Shown one piece after another: positions 24,150 through 36,022 of a stretch of DNA of 64,000 nucleotides (its first letter is position 1; every line of letters begins with the position of its first letter). The DNA is from Panagrolaimus kolymaensis (Eukaryota; Nematoda; Chromadorea; Rhabditida; Panagrolaimidae), in contig JAJQJQ010000003.1 of assembly GCA_028622995.1 (NCBI GenBank), forward strand, positions 7,998,001-8,062,000, given 5' to 3'. The translations under genes and the position numbers were made by a program. The notes beneath the pieces were generated by a model, which worked only from the letters and a program-made list of their open reading frames with translations, was not told the origin of the DNA and made no database searches.

Positions 24150-26595
24150 TCACAGTTTTTCACTTGCAAGTTTAATCTTTTGAACCACATCAAGATCAAT
24201 TCGCTTATGAATTTCCAATAAATCTGCATTGTCTCTCGCCAAATTATGGGGTAACTAAAATTTTTTAAAGCGATTAATAATTATTTGTTTATTAGTTTAA
24301 AAGATTGCTTACATATTCTTTCCAATGAAATTCTTCTTTCTTTGCGCAATTTTCATGAGCCTTTAAAAGACTGTTTTTATATTCCTCTTCCAAAGCCGCA
24401 TAATTATCCAATGAAAGTGGATTTCTACCATTTTGCTGCTTATCGAAACCCAACGACGCTTCACAATGAAGAGTTGGAAGTAAAGGATATGCAGAATGAT
24501 TTTCAGGAATTGGAATATGTGCATATGCATATTGAGCTGCCTTTTCTTGGGTATATGGATCAAAGCGTCTTTTCTTATTTGGTTTTCCATTTTTGTCGAT
24601 CGCTGGTTCATGAATGGGTGGAAGTGGAATGGGAAGATCTCGCTTTTCGAAATACATTTGTTTACGGAACCAAGCCTAAAAATAAAAATCATTATTTATT
24701 TGTTTAAAAAATTTTATGTAAATTTTACTTCTTCGCAAAATACTCCAAAATCATGATTCAATTTTCCTCGAGCAGTTTTGACATTCAGTTTCCTAGATTT
24801 TAAATATTCTAAATCTAAAGCTGATGCTCGTTCTCCACAAATTTCTTCCTGAAACTAATTAAACGTTGACTTTCAAAATTCTTAAAAATTATTTAAAACT
24901 TACTTGAATTCGAACAGGATTTTTAACTTCATAAAGTTTTTTCTCCCTATTTCGAGGTCTTGCAACTGATAATCTTTTTGGAGCTCCACTTAAATCAAAT
25001 GAAACCTTTTTGTTGTTATTTGAATTTTCAATTTTTCCATTTTTCTTTTTCTTTGATTTTTTATTATTTTCTTGATTGGTGGCGGTAGTGCCATTATTCT
25101 TTTTGTTGCATGGTTTTTTAATTTTAATCGTAATTTTTTCCACGATTCCACCTTCCTTTTTCTTATTTTTTGATGAAACATTTTCTTTATTATCAGTGGA
25201 ATCTCGTTCAGGTTTTTTCTTTAATTTGTTGGAATCAGAAGATGATGGACTGGGTTCTTCCATAATTCCCTGCTCAGAAATGGAGTTGTTTTGTTGCTCC
25301 GCCACCGTTGTTGCCGTCGTTGTTGGAGTAGCTGGTTCCGATTTGCATGCCCTTATAGGATCGAGAGAAAGCGCATTTATGGTTGTTTCCATTTGTACAA
25401 TTCTGAAGAAAAAATTGTTTATTTTAATTTGCTTTTTTATTTATAAAAAATAATTTACCTCATATCCGTCACTGTGATACTTGGATAACAAACAAGAGGC
25501 ATAATTTGAGTTATAGTTGATTCAGTAAAATTATCATTCAATTTTTTAAGATGTAAGCTTTCTGATAGTATAGCAGTATCAATTCCATCAGGTACTGTAT
25601 TAGCTTCAAAAAGAGAATATGCTTCAAGGTAATTACTAAGGAGAGTGGTAGTTTTTAAAAATTGATGAGATCTAAAAAGTAAAATAAAATTATTTATAGC
25701 TGTTAAGATTTTGAGTTAGTGACTTACGTCGTTGTGGAGGTATCTTCAGAAGTAGGAGGCGGCATTTCTTTATCAAGTTCTTTTATAACCGAATGAATTT
25801 CACCTTTAAATGGTTCTGCTTTGCACTTTTTATCTATATGACTATATGGAAATGATTTTTCTGATATATTTGTTGGTATATTTGTAATATACATGGGATT
25901 CTTCCAAAATTTTGCTGCGTATTGAACTGCTTTGAAGGCTGTGGGTTTGCCAGTCTAAAAAAATGATTTTTAATATTAGAAAAAAGATTAATGGTAGTTT
26001 TACTTACCACCGAATAAAATGCATTTTGAGTTGTTTTGGATGATCGACTCAGCACAGTTCTAGTAACTTTTCCAGAAGTACATAGTAACTTTTTCTTTAA
26101 AGCATAATATGGAGTTAATTGACGATTGCTATTAGTATTATTATTTATTAGTGAAGAAGATTTTGGTTGCTTGGATTTGGATGAAGACGACGATAAAATT
26201 ATTGAACTTTTGGTATCTGCATCTGAATCATCTTCCATAATATCCACAATGGGTGATATGCAGCTATCTATGGTTTCATGGTGGTGGAAATTGTCATTAA
26301 TTGCTATCGTTGTTGTTGGTTCTTCTTTAGTTATTTCCTTTTTAATGGTTCCATTAATTGGCACTAATTTAAATGAAATTTCTTTTCCATTAGTATCCAT
26401 AATAATATTATTATCTATTTCCATTGGTATTGGCATTGTTGTTGTTGTTATTGCTGATGTCGAGGGTAATGAAGATGAAGAGGAAGAAGAAGATACAACG
26501 TCGGGGGTTCCTCCACCAGAGATATCAACAATTGATGAACAACCAGAAGGCATAGCATCATTCACGTCTGTGGAATCATAAGCATACAAGAGCAT
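24150..26595 (-). CDS. unidentified Ser/Lys-rich, probably nuclear protein (model with one frame break)
   Basis: Proposed exons (minus): 26595-26008, 25954-25729, 25671-25459, 25402-24904, 24848-24729, 24675-24313, 24254-24150. All junctions keep frame except exon 2 to exon 3: the strong GTAAGT donor at 25728 and TTTTTAG acceptor at 25672 leave the frame one base off. Exon 2 can read through its donor to a stop at about 25690, so there may be two genes, an unseen small exon or a base error. The N terminus is a Ser/Thr/Asp-rich low-complexity region. The middle has KPTAFKAVQYAAKFWKNP. Exon 4 is Lys/Asn-rich with likely nuclear signals (KKKPERDSTDNKENV, IKIKKPCNKK). The conserved-looking C terminus includes LSVARPRNREKKLYEVKNP, WFRKQMYFEKRDLPIPLPP and FDPYTQEKAAQYAYAHIP. 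No family recognised; chromatin or transcription roles are only a guess from composition. Confidence 0.55.
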
Positions 26596-27580
26596 CAAAA
26601 AAGAAAATATGTAGTATGTTTGGTTGAAACCCTATATATATATTAATTTATATTAGTGAATTCAACAACAATAATAACATAGGACGATGGATGATGTCAT
26701 TGATGAAATTATATATATAAATATCCTATGGTCTAAGAAAGAATATTAAAAAATTATTATTTTTGTTATTATTAAAAGAATTTTAAACAAAATTGGTTTT
26801 AAAAGAGTAATAAAGGTTTTTAAAATGAGTAAAAATCAATATTTTAAAATAAGGGCGTAATATCACAACAATTATCTTATTTATTTTTTTCTCAACGAAG
26901 GCTCGACAAAAAAGAAAAAATATTTCATCAGCAAGCACGCACAAACATTTTTATTAGATGAAAAAAAAAACGCGCGCTAGTAGTAGTTGTTAGTTTACTT
27001 TGGGTGATCTCGTGTGTGAAGGAAAAGAAGAAAAAAAGCGAAAGTGCATAGGCAAAAGAAAAACGGGGGGCTGAAAGAAAAAAAAGATGTTTTTGCGTTC
27101 GTCCGTTTGTCATTGTTGAAGAAGAAGAAAAAAAAATTTTTTTCCGTTCTAGGCTGCCGCTGATGGTTGTTGGTTGGTTGGCGGTAGTGGTTAGTTGGTT
27201 GAAGAAGAGTGGATGGATGCAAGCAATCGTCGCAGGAACCCATTCCCCTCAAGTTCTATTTCTTTTTCATAAATAAACTTTCCCCTTCAGTCAAAGCTTT
27301 TTTTACTTCTTTCCTTTGCTTTTATTTTTTCAGTGAAAATTTTTCTTCGTTGTTTTGGCTATTTTTCAGTTTGGTTAAAACTTGCAAAAGTGTTCAGAAT
27401 ACAATAAAAGAAATTAAAAAATCAATAAAATAATTATGCACAATTAATCAATTCTTTTCTTTATATATATATTTTTTTATTTAAAAAAGTTTAATTTTAA
27501 TTAAATTATATAATTAAAAAGTTTGAAATAAATCTGTTAGTCAACTTCAATTACATTCCATTTTTGTCAATTTTGTTTTG
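26596..27580. other. intergenic
   Basis: AT-rich with poly-A/T tracts and a G/T-rich patch (27150-27230). Frames on both strands at 26928-27433 overlap and are low complexity. No gene called. Confidence 0.4.
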
Positions 27581-28770
27581 TTAATCATTTTTCTTTGAAA
27601 CGAGTATAAAAATATCATTGTGAATAATTAATTTAAAGATGCCTTCCTTTTCATCTGCGCACATATTGTTTTTCTAAAAAAATTTAAATAATTTTATACA
27701 AAATTCCAAAGTTTAGTTTTGGTTAGTTAGTTACTTTGAGGCAGTTTACAAGTTGATCTTGAGTTAAATAATGACATCTAAATCGCTTTCCACCAAATGA
27801 ATATTCGTTAGCCATTAGCACTCCGCCTTGGATCTGCAAATTCATGATATAATTCATTTTTTCATAAACTTGGAACCTTTTTTCTTTCTCACCAAAAATC
27901 CTCCATTTTTGATTAAACTTGTTGCATTTTTCACTGCGTTTTCATATTCTTCCAAAGTTTCACTTGCGTATTCCAAACAAAAAACTGTTGTAACAACATC
28001 AAATTGTTTTGGAATTTCTTTAGTATATTCCGGGTGTTGATAATAAACATTTTGAACCACTTCCTCCTTATGGACATTAACTGATAAAATGCCTCTCATT
28101 TTACTTCGAGCTAATTCTTGCATCATTTTAGGTGATTCATGGGTGGCTTCAATATTTGATAACCATGAACATACATTGGTCCAATCAAATTCGCTATTAT
28201 TTTCTATCCAACTTTTGAGGGTTTGGCGATTCAGCTAAAAAAAATTATTAATCAAAAAATGGAATTAAAAAGCTGCCGATTGGGTATTGGAAAATCTTTT
28301 ATTTGGACTTACTTCAGCATAATCTGAAGTAAAAATATTTTCTGCTCGCTTTCTTACTGCAATTGGAATATATACTGTTGGTCCTAAACATGCTCATTAA
28401 AAATATTTAATTGATATGCAAATAGTTAAAATACCTGCGCCCAAATCCAATAAATTTTCCACTTTTGCTGGTAATCGATACAATACTCCTGGAAGAAAGA
28501 AAAGAACAATTTGCATTGCGATGTCTTCTTTAGCGGATTTATAAAATCCCTCCAAATATTCTTTTGGATCAAACTAAAATTCTTTTTATTTTTATTTAAA
28601 AGCAAAAACATTTATATTATTACACTTTTGGCTTATTTAATAATATTATTACATACCTGACTATCATGATCTTTTGCTGCAAAAATAGGATCCTTCGAAA
28701 CATCATGTTCTGCCTCTTTTTCACCGCCATCAATAGTAATTTTATCCAATTTTTTATTTAATTCTTCCAT
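27581..28770 (-). CDS. NNMT/PNMT/TEMT-family N-methyltransferase
   Basis: Exons (minus): 28770-28657, 28573-28435, 28383-28313, 28234-27893, 27833-27735, 27673-27581; 285 residues, in line with NNMT (264) and PNMT (282). Family marks: FDPKEYLEGFYK near the start (human NNMT F-PRDYLEKYY), SAM-binding motif I LLDLGAGPTVYIPIA, TSDYAELN after motif I, FDWTNVCSWLSNIEA, the FDVVTTVFCLEYA strand and NGGFLV. The short last exon (DEKEGIFKLI, ILVSKK) restores the family C terminus; reading through the donor at 27734 would truncate it. These enzymes use SAM to methylate small amines such as nicotinamide; nematodes have several anmt genes. The exact substrate cannot be read from sequence. Confidence 0.85.
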
Positions 28771-31700
28771 ATTATTATTTTTACTTTGCTTGCAGCAACG
28801 ACAATATTGTTTACACTGATCGTCGTCTCCTCGTGTCTTGGTGGTACTTTTTATTTTTCAGCAGCAGCTTTACTCCAAAAGCTAGTTAGCTATAGCTTGC
28901 TGAAAGCTTTTTTTACTTCTATTTTTTGATCGCAATAAATGAATGACAGCGGTGTTTCTTTTTTATGTGGCGAGTTAGTGCAGCAAAATTAAAGCAACTC
29001 AAGAAAAAAAAGATTTGAAAATTATTTTTGTTAAAAAATTTAAATATTGTTTTTGTAATTTTTGTAAAGTTATTTATTTTTGTGATTTCTTTCTTAATAA
29101 AAAGCTATTTTCTTGAAAAAAATGATACAATAAAAATACAAACACAAGTGATTGATGAGATATTTTTTTTATAAACATAATTTTAAATTGGTAAAAATTT
29201 CCAAATATTCATTCAGGTGTTCAAACATTTAATGATTCAATTATAAAAATAAAAAAGAACTCGAGAGAATAGTGTCTACAACTCAAATTCAAACTATTGT
29301 GTCTAAAAATCGTTTTTTTTGGGTTTTTAAAAGGCAACCGGTTGTTCAAAAGATTTTATTTTTTGTTGTAAGTTTTAAACTTTTACTATTACAAAAACAG
29401 TAATCTCACGCATCATTTTTATTTAAACCTTAAAACTTTAAAACCCAAAAAACGAGCTTGCTTTTTTTTTTAATTTTTTATTTAAACAAAAAAATAAATT
29501 CCTAAGGAAAAAAAGTTTTGTTGCTTCCGATCTAGTTTTACCTTACTTTTTTTGTTCCGTTTTCATTCTTTCATGTTTTTTTAATGAAAGAAACAAACAA
29601 AAAGTGCAGCAGCGACTTATGTTAATAGGCTACTATTAAGTAAGTTAGAGAGTAAAAAAACTATCAATCTGAGGTCTAGTTAACTCGATTCCGTCGCTCA
29701 ACTATTTTTTATTCTTTTTTCAACTTTTTTTTCAACTTTTTTTTCAAAGGGCTCATTTAAAAAAAATTGAACTTTTTTTGTGTGATGAACATTCCTCTTT
29801 TCCATCCGCATCATTAAATTGCAATTCGCAATCATCAGCGTTGTCGCTTCCAAATAAATTGATTCAAAACTTTTACTTTTCGAACATTAAAAAATGTATA
29901 TTGCGCCGAACCTTGAATTAACTTTTTTGAGTAAATTGTTTTTGTAATTTTCTTTTCTTTTTTTAAATTTTTTTAGTTTCTCGCATGAATGAATAATTTA
30001 CAATTTTATTGCTAAATAAATACAGATGGCTGATAGTCATTTTTATAGTTTTTCACGAGAAATTGATTGTCTTTGTTTTATGTATTTTGGTTTTTTTGAA
30101 ATCATCCTTTTTTACTCTTTTTTTTTGTCACTTAAAAAAATCTCTCATGTATATGAGAGTGAGAGATAGAGAGAATATTTATTGTTTAAGTGCGCAAAAA
30201 AGATGAGCTCTGTGGTTTTTCTCAATTCATCAGTAAATATTGTTTAAGAAATTTTTTTTTTTGAGATCTATCGTGTCTGTTGGAGATAAAGATGATGAGA
30301 ACATATTTCTTCTAAAACTAAAACAAAAACGGCCTTTATGAAGATGATGATGAAAAATGAAATCCTTTTCTTCGAATTCCTTTATAAGAGAAGGAAAAAA
30401 AAGTGAGAAATAAACGTTCCAAAAACAACATGGTCGCTGCCGTCGCTTTTAAATCATTATTATTTATGGAAATGTTTTGAATCAATAAATAATAAAATCG
30501 TAGTATTAGTCCTTTCACGTTTCTAAAGAAAAATATTAGTTTCAAAGTTTTTCTTCTTCTGTTTTGCCATTTTTCTTGTTAATAAGAAAGCTATCGTCTG
30601 CTTTTTTTGTAACAAAAAAATCATCGATGGTGTATTAAATTATTTTTCTCTTTATTAATGCCCTTTTTTCTCCCGAGAATTAAAAAACAACAATATTTTC
30701 ATTGTTTCATTTTTTTAATATGTGCGTTCAAAGTGGAGAGAGAACACTAAAAAATGAATAAGCTTTTTAGTCACACTAACTAACAGCAACCATCAGCATC
30801 CACCCTTGTGTTGCTTAGAAGAAAAAAATGCTCGGATCCGGGGAGAGCTCTTGCTCATTTTTAGATTGCTGCTTTAAAACTTTTTTCTTCTTTTCTTTTT
30901 GCAACAACACACTCAAATATAACAAAACACGTGCAGTTGTGCTTTTTTTCAATAAAAAAAACCACATTTTTTTCTTCTTCTTACTTTTATCGTTTCTTCA
31001 AGAAATATATCTACGAACTTTTACCAAAGATCGTTAGTTTTCCCTCCAATTTTTTTAAAATTTATGCTAAAATTGAATTTGAACTTCTTTATCCAAAAGT
31101 TTAAAAACAGCGGCAAAGCGTTTTTTTCTTGTTTGATTTCATAGAAAAGCAATCATAAAAAAATTGAAACAGATGGTTGCGAAAAAAAATGCAAAAGAAA
31201 ACCTATGGTTTTCATTTTCTCCATTGCTTTCATTAATCATCATTTTTATATTGAAATTAAAAGGTTTAGAATATTTCTTTTAAAAAATTTAAAACAACTT
31301 TAACTTTTATAAATTTAAATATCTCTAGCATTATTTCTCGACACGAACCTTGCATACTTAGTTATTCTTGTCTTTAAAAACCGGCCACAACAAACAAGCT
31401 CGTGCTTACTTAGTTACATACTTGCTTCTTGCTTTATGTCAATTGAAGATGCATGCATATGTCCATGAACTTGCCTTTGTTTAATTTGTACACTTTTCAA
31501 ATTTTTTCTTCTTCTTAGTTTTACAAGCTTCGCCCTTTAATGGCTATCATGTTTGTTTTTTCCTCATAAACATTCTTCCAATGTCAGAAGTTTTTTTTTT
31601 GAAACTCTTATCATTTTTCGTGTTGTTATAAGATCTATTTTTATATTCATTTTTTGTACTAAAAATATATTATTTTTAGACTTTCGAGTTTTATTCCGAC

Positions 31701-31834
31701 TTTTACGGCTTTTGCCGTTTTTCAAAACTTCTCTTTTTTGATTTGACGTCGACGACATCATTTTATTGTATTTGATTCTGGTTTAAAAAAATATTTGTTA
31801 CGGGTATTATTAATATTCAATTTATTACGCAGCA
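28771..31834. other. 3.1-kb divergent intergenic region between NNMT-type and REEP genes
   Basis: AT-rich with many T and A homopolymers; a CTTTTTTTT-type run cluster at 29700-29760. Frames are short, overlapping on both strands and low complexity. Promoters of both neighbours must be here; no defined element was found. Confidence 0.4.
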
Positions 31835-32683
31835 ATGATTTCGATTTTTATTTCACGTGCTATGATGCTTACGGCTGGCACTTTATATCCCGCATATAGA
31901 TCATATAAAGCTGTAAGAACAAAAGATGTTAAAGAATATGTAAAATGGATGATGTATTGGATAGTTTTTGCTTTAATCACATGTGCCGAATCTATCGCGG
32001 ATTTATTACTTGCATTTTGGTTTCCATTTTATTATGAACTTAAAATTCTTTTTGTTTTATGGTTAATAAGTCCATGGACTAAAGGAGCTTCGTTAATGTA
32101 TCGAAATGTGAGCTTAATTTTCTTTTCTTAAACCCTGTTTTTTACTGTTAAATTTTTTTTAGTGGATTCATCCATGGTTACTTAAAAATGAGCGACAAAT
32201 AGATTTTTATTTGGAACAAGCTAAATCTGAAGGATATAATCAAGTTTTAAGCATTGGTACTAAGGGTCTTATGGCAGCTCGAGATATTGTTGCTACTGCT
32301 GCTCTTCGAGGTCAAGAACAAATTTCCCAACAGCTTCAACGATCATATAGTTTGAATGATGTTAGTAATCGACTTCCAGCAGCACCAACTAAAAAGCAAC
32401 GACGGCACAAAGAATTTGAGCATCAAGAAGATTGGATTGAAGAAGAAGTTCTAGAAGAAAGACATTTGGGTGATCATTCTCATTCATGGGCTGGAAATAT
32501 TGTTGATGTAAGCATATTCATCTCGATTGAGGAATATTCATTTATATAATTGCTTTTTAGGATACAACATCAGAACACTCCCCACATAGCAGTCGAGCAA
32601 GTACGGAAGAACCTCTGGATTATGAAAATCCAAATAATACTCTGCCTCGTCGAAGTTCGCGTACTCGACGAACCGTTCAATAA
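31835..32683 (+). CDS. REEP: REEP1-4-type ER-shaping protein
   Basis: Exons 31835-32107, 32163-32507, 32561-32683 give 246 residues. The TB2/DP1/HVA22 domain fills exon 1 and the start of exon 2 ([56 protein letters not shown], then WIHPWL). It has hairpin membrane segments and matches the REEP1-4 subfamily. A long polar C-terminal tail holds a Ser-rich and basic end (PRRSSRTRR). REEPs bend ER tubules, and REEP1-4 can bind microtubules. This is the longest of three REEP genes in the window and probably the parent of the two shorter ones. Start is the first ATG of the open exon. Confidence 0.88.
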
Positions 32684-33427
32684 AATAATCCTTTTGTATT
32701 CCTATTTTATTTTTTTATCTTTAAAAAAATTGTCAGGTTTTTATTCAATCAATTTAGTCATTAAAACATTTTCAATATAGGCTTAATATTATTTTGCCAG
32801 TACGCAGCTTATGTAAATACGTGAATACATACTGACTATATTTATAGAATAGGATTTATAGTATCACAACTTTTCGTCTGGCTAATTTTGATTTATTGAT
32901 TCCAATTTCGTTAATCAAGCTATCATTATTGGCCCATCATTCATCTTTGCTTCATTTTTTTTCCATTTTACTCATGTACAGTTTTTTTCTTGCTCATTTT
33001 GTGTTTTTTATTTTTATCCCTGAGATTTTACAAAACATTAGGAATCACTTCTTTATTTATTCCTTTTGTGCATTTTTATTTTTGTTGATTCATTTTGTAT
33101 GTTGTGATTGACAACTGATAAACATTACTTGCCAATAAGATTTTTTCTCTTGTCAATAAAATCAAAAATCATGATCTTAGAAAGTTGCCTTGATAAAATA
33201 ATGGCCAAACTCAAAATATCCAAACTTTAATTTAAAAAAAAGATCTTTACAAATCAATAAAATTTCCAAATAAGTCTACGCAGCTTTAGCATTTTATTTG
33301 AGTTCCTATTGTTTTTAAATATTTTTTTATGTATTTACAAAAAAAAAGATCAAACAAACAAATCTAAAAAATCCATTTAATAATAAATGGAGAGAAAACG
33401 TAACTAACAAACGTCAGCAATAATAAA
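32684..33427. other. intergenic
   Basis: REEP 3' side and upstream of the Ser/Thr-rich gene; AT-rich. The frame at 32896-33111 is a hydrophobic low-complexity translation of T-rich DNA and is not called. Confidence 0.4.
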
Positions 33428-33826
33428 ATGTTACTCATCAAAGTTGATTTTTTTATTTTTTTGTGGTTTATTATTACTAAAATATTTTTGACTAAAGCCA
33501 CGACGATTACCACCATTACTACTTCGACCTCTGATAGTCCAGCTTCCACGGTCGTTATTTCCTCAAACAATCCAAATACTGAATCAACAACTACAACAAC
33601 CACCACCACAACAACCACTGGCTCATCTTCTACTACCTCGATTTCATTTACAAGCACTGAAACTTCTATCTCCTCCTCCGATTCATCAACCTCCTCAAAG
33701 GCATCAAGTACCTCAACATTTTATTTCTCTGAAGAAACACCAAAAAATGCTAACCAAGATAGTCCTGTTTTAGTTTTGGACTATCATGACAATAATGGCC
33801 ACGATCATAAGCATGTGGAGTTGTAA
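33428..33826 (+). CDS. small secreted Ser/Thr-rich mucin-like protein
   Basis: Single open frame of 132 codons. A short basic start is followed by a strongly hydrophobic signal-like segment (residues about 6-22, FFIFLWFIITKIFL). Then comes about 85 residues of almost pure Ser/Thr (including TESTTTTTTTTTTTG), as in O-glycosylated mucin-like domains, and a short charged tail ending HDHKHVEL. The reverse strand frame here is a Val-rich shadow. No homologue recognised. A 104-base piece of this gene is repeated at 56874-56977 in the inverted duplication. The C-terminal HVEL is only loosely like an ER-retention motif. Confidence 0.55.
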   Translation: MLLIKVDFFIFLWFIITKIFLTKATTITTITTSTSDSPASTVVISSNNPNTESTTTTTTTTTTTGSSSTTSISFTSTETSISSSDSSTSSKASSTSTFYFSEETPKNANQDSPVLVLDYHDNNGHDHKHVEL

Positions 33827-34425
33827 ACCATCCAATTGATTAAAGTTTTCCAAAATCAATATTTACTTTTTAATCTTTCTTGTTAATAAAAGCGTTTTGT
33901 ATTTATAATTTTTCCTGAACCTCAAGAACCTTAAATGTAAAATAATTTTTACAAATATTTATCATTACTATCAATTGATTGGACAAACTTGCTTTAGACA
34001 GTCAAAGTTTTTTTTATAATACATGGAGTATTTGTTATTGTTTTTATAAAAAAGAAAATAATTAACTGAATAATAAATTTCATAAATAGAGCTCATTTTG
34101 AAAAGCATCTTGTAAAAGAAAAATATCTGTGTAAGTAGTAAGTAAGTATACGAAGAAAAAAGAAGATTAATGTGTAAAAAAAATTAGGCAAAATCTAAAG
34201 CTTTCAACTTGGTTTGACTTTCACGAAAATTTCAAATTTTCTTCGTCTCTTCATTTTTTTTACTTTCCCATAAAAAATGTCAAAAATTTGCATGTTTCCA
34301 TTCATTCTAATGAACCCTTCATTTTCGTACTTAAGGCTTGACTGTTTCACAAAAATTAATCATTCTTCGACGAATCGCTTCATTTGAAACGCTACTTCTC
34401 TCATCTCTCTCAACTTCAATCAAAA

Positions 34426-34677
34426 ATGGCTGATCGTTCTGCATACATGGCTCCTGGTGGTGGCGGCGGCGGTGGTGGTTCATATGGTGGTTCTTCCGGT
34501 GGTGGCGGCGGCGGCGGTGGATATCAACGTGAAGAATATGCTTTTGGCTCATCATCTGGTGGCTCAAATGCTGGTGGATCATCAACTCCTGATCAAAATA
34601 ACAATCCTGCTGGATCTGGCACTCCTGGCGTCACCAAACCACGTGCTGATGTCTCATGCTATCTTGGACCTAAATAA
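34426..34677 (+). CDS. small glycine-rich protein, copy 1
   Basis: Intronless frame of 83 residues starting MADRSAYMAPGGG. It contains two Gly runs (8 each), Ser/Gly repeats and a conserved C terminus GTPGVTKPRADVSCYLGPK. There is no signal peptide and a single Cys near the end. AATAAA at 34745. A near-identical inverted copy lies at 56315-56563, and related tails occur at 57129-57296, so the end rather than the Gly runs appears to be the conserved part. No known family; Gly-rich structural and RNA-binding proteins share only the composition. Reading frame conservation in the two copies supports a real gene. Confidence 0.6.
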   Translation: MADRSAYMAPGGGGGGGGSYGGSSGGGGGGGGYQREEYAFGSSSGGSNAGGSSTPDQNNNPAGSGTPGVTKPRADVSCYLGPK

Positions 34678-35168
34678 GAACATCATCGTCAAATGATCTC
34701 GTCTAATTTGAAATTTATCCTGGTTTTATATCATGTGATCTCTAAATAAATTTTTTCTTATATCTTTTGTGTCTCTTTTTTCTTCTTCGGGGTTTTATAT
34801 TGGGTTTTCACTACCAAACATTTGGTTTTTGCTATCATTTTTGAGTAAGCTTCAAAAATCCAAACTTGTACTGTGGTTTTTGTTTTCGGAAATTAGAGCA
34901 GTGGAAATTGCAATAGGAAATATTTGAATTGATGGAAATATGGGCTTTATGATTCTCGTTGCCAATCATTCACACATTCTCTCACTCTTTGCATTTTTGC
35001 TCTTCATTTCATTCTTCACTTTTTTTGCGTCGCTTTCGTTGCTTTATTTTTTATGAAACTTCTTCATTGAAACTTATACTTACATTTTTCTTTTTTCAGG
35101 ATCCACAACTATCCTACATATTCTGAATAGAAGTCAATCATATCTGTTGGTATTCTCTGATCACTCCA
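34678..35168. other. spacer inside the duplication (glycine-rich 3'UTR and short-REEP upstream)
   Basis: AATAAA at 34745-34750. A TTTTTTCAG acceptor at 35091-35099 lies 69 bases before the REEP start and may mark a 5'UTR exon or trans-splice site. The sequence is kept in the other arm. Confidence 0.45.
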
Positions 35169-35763
35169 ATGATTTTGACGTTAATCTCACGTATTGTTAT
35201 TCTTACTGCTGGTACACTCTATCCTGCATATCGATCATTCAAAGCTGTACGAAATAAAGATGTCAAAGAATATGTGAAATGGATGATGTATTGGATAGTG
35301 TTCGCTCTAGTCACCTGTGCTGAATCTGTTGCTGATTTGTTACTTGCATTTTGGTTTCCATTTTATTATGAACTCAAGATTCTCACTGTTTTATGGCTGA
35401 TAAGTCCGTGGACCAAAGGAGCATCTCTAATGTATCGAAATGTATGTTATTCTTACGATTGTTACTAGCTTTTATCATATGCTTGCTTTTTAGTGGATTC
35501 ATCCATGGTTAATCAAAAATGAACGACGAATTGATACTTATTTCGAAGGAGCCAGAAAAGAAGTCTGTAATCAAGTAGTAAGAATTGGTACTCGTGGAAT
35601 CGTCTGTGCTAGAGATATTGTCGCTACTGCTGCTATACGTAGTCATGAACACATTTCAGAAGTTGCTGCTTTTCGTTATCAAGAAGTTCAAGAAGAAGAT
35701 TCACTTCCAGCCTTTCGTTCTCAAGAAATTCAAGAAGATGACGATGTTGTTTTTATTTCTTAG
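35169..35763 (+). CDS. short REEP paralogue, copy 1
   Basis: Exons 35169-35441 and 35494-35763 give 180 residues. Exon 1 is almost the same protein as exon 1 of the REEP at 31835 ([40 protein letters not shown]), and the intron sits at the same codon (after RN, before WIHPWL). After about residue 125 the tail differs: it has an imperfect internal repeat ([26 protein letters not shown]) and stops at a TAG. The third exon of the parent is missing. Expected to be an ER membrane hairpin protein. Its inverted twin is at 55229-55823. Confidence 0.82.
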
Positions 35764-36022
35764 ATTACCTTTATTGAGCCTTGTTTGTATGTATATTTGC
35801 TTTTAGATAAATATTACTTTTTGTATACTGATAACTTATTTTGTATTTTCTAAGCATACTTGTTTGTAATTTGTTTTGTAGATAAATGTTTTTATTTTGT
35901 TTTTGGCTAACTTTTCTTTTATCTTGTCATCCTATAGTTTTGTAGTCATCATTCGGTTCACAATGTTTTGATATTTATCGTTTTTGGGACGATAGTCAAG
36001 GCTTTATGATTGTCGATAAGAG

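Larger units (their letters stand above)
34100..36022 (+). repeat. left arm of inverted segmental duplication
   Basis: From about 34100 (TGTAAAAGAAAAATATCTGT) to about 36022 the sequence matches, in reverse orientation and with few differences, 56888 down to about 54970. It carries the glycine-rich gene, its 3' flank, and the short REEP gene with intron and 3' flank. A separate short match to the Ser/Thr-rich gene (33609-33713) also exists in the other arm. Ends were judged by eye. Confidence 0.85.

Noticed and set aside
33364..33657. Reverse-strand Val/Glu-rich frame over the Ser/Thr-rich gene
   Set aside because: It is the complement of the Thr codon repeat and has no splice or start context.
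34331..34585. Reverse-strand His/Arg-rich frame over the glycine-rich gene (also mirrored at 56407-56658)
   Set aside because: Shadow of GGT/GGC codons; the plus frame has the conserved tail and stop.
34457..34696. Val/Leu-rich frame overlapping the glycine-rich gene in another frame
   Set aside because: Shifted reading of the same repeat. The part that matches the mosaic gene is explained by tail duplication, not by use of this frame here.
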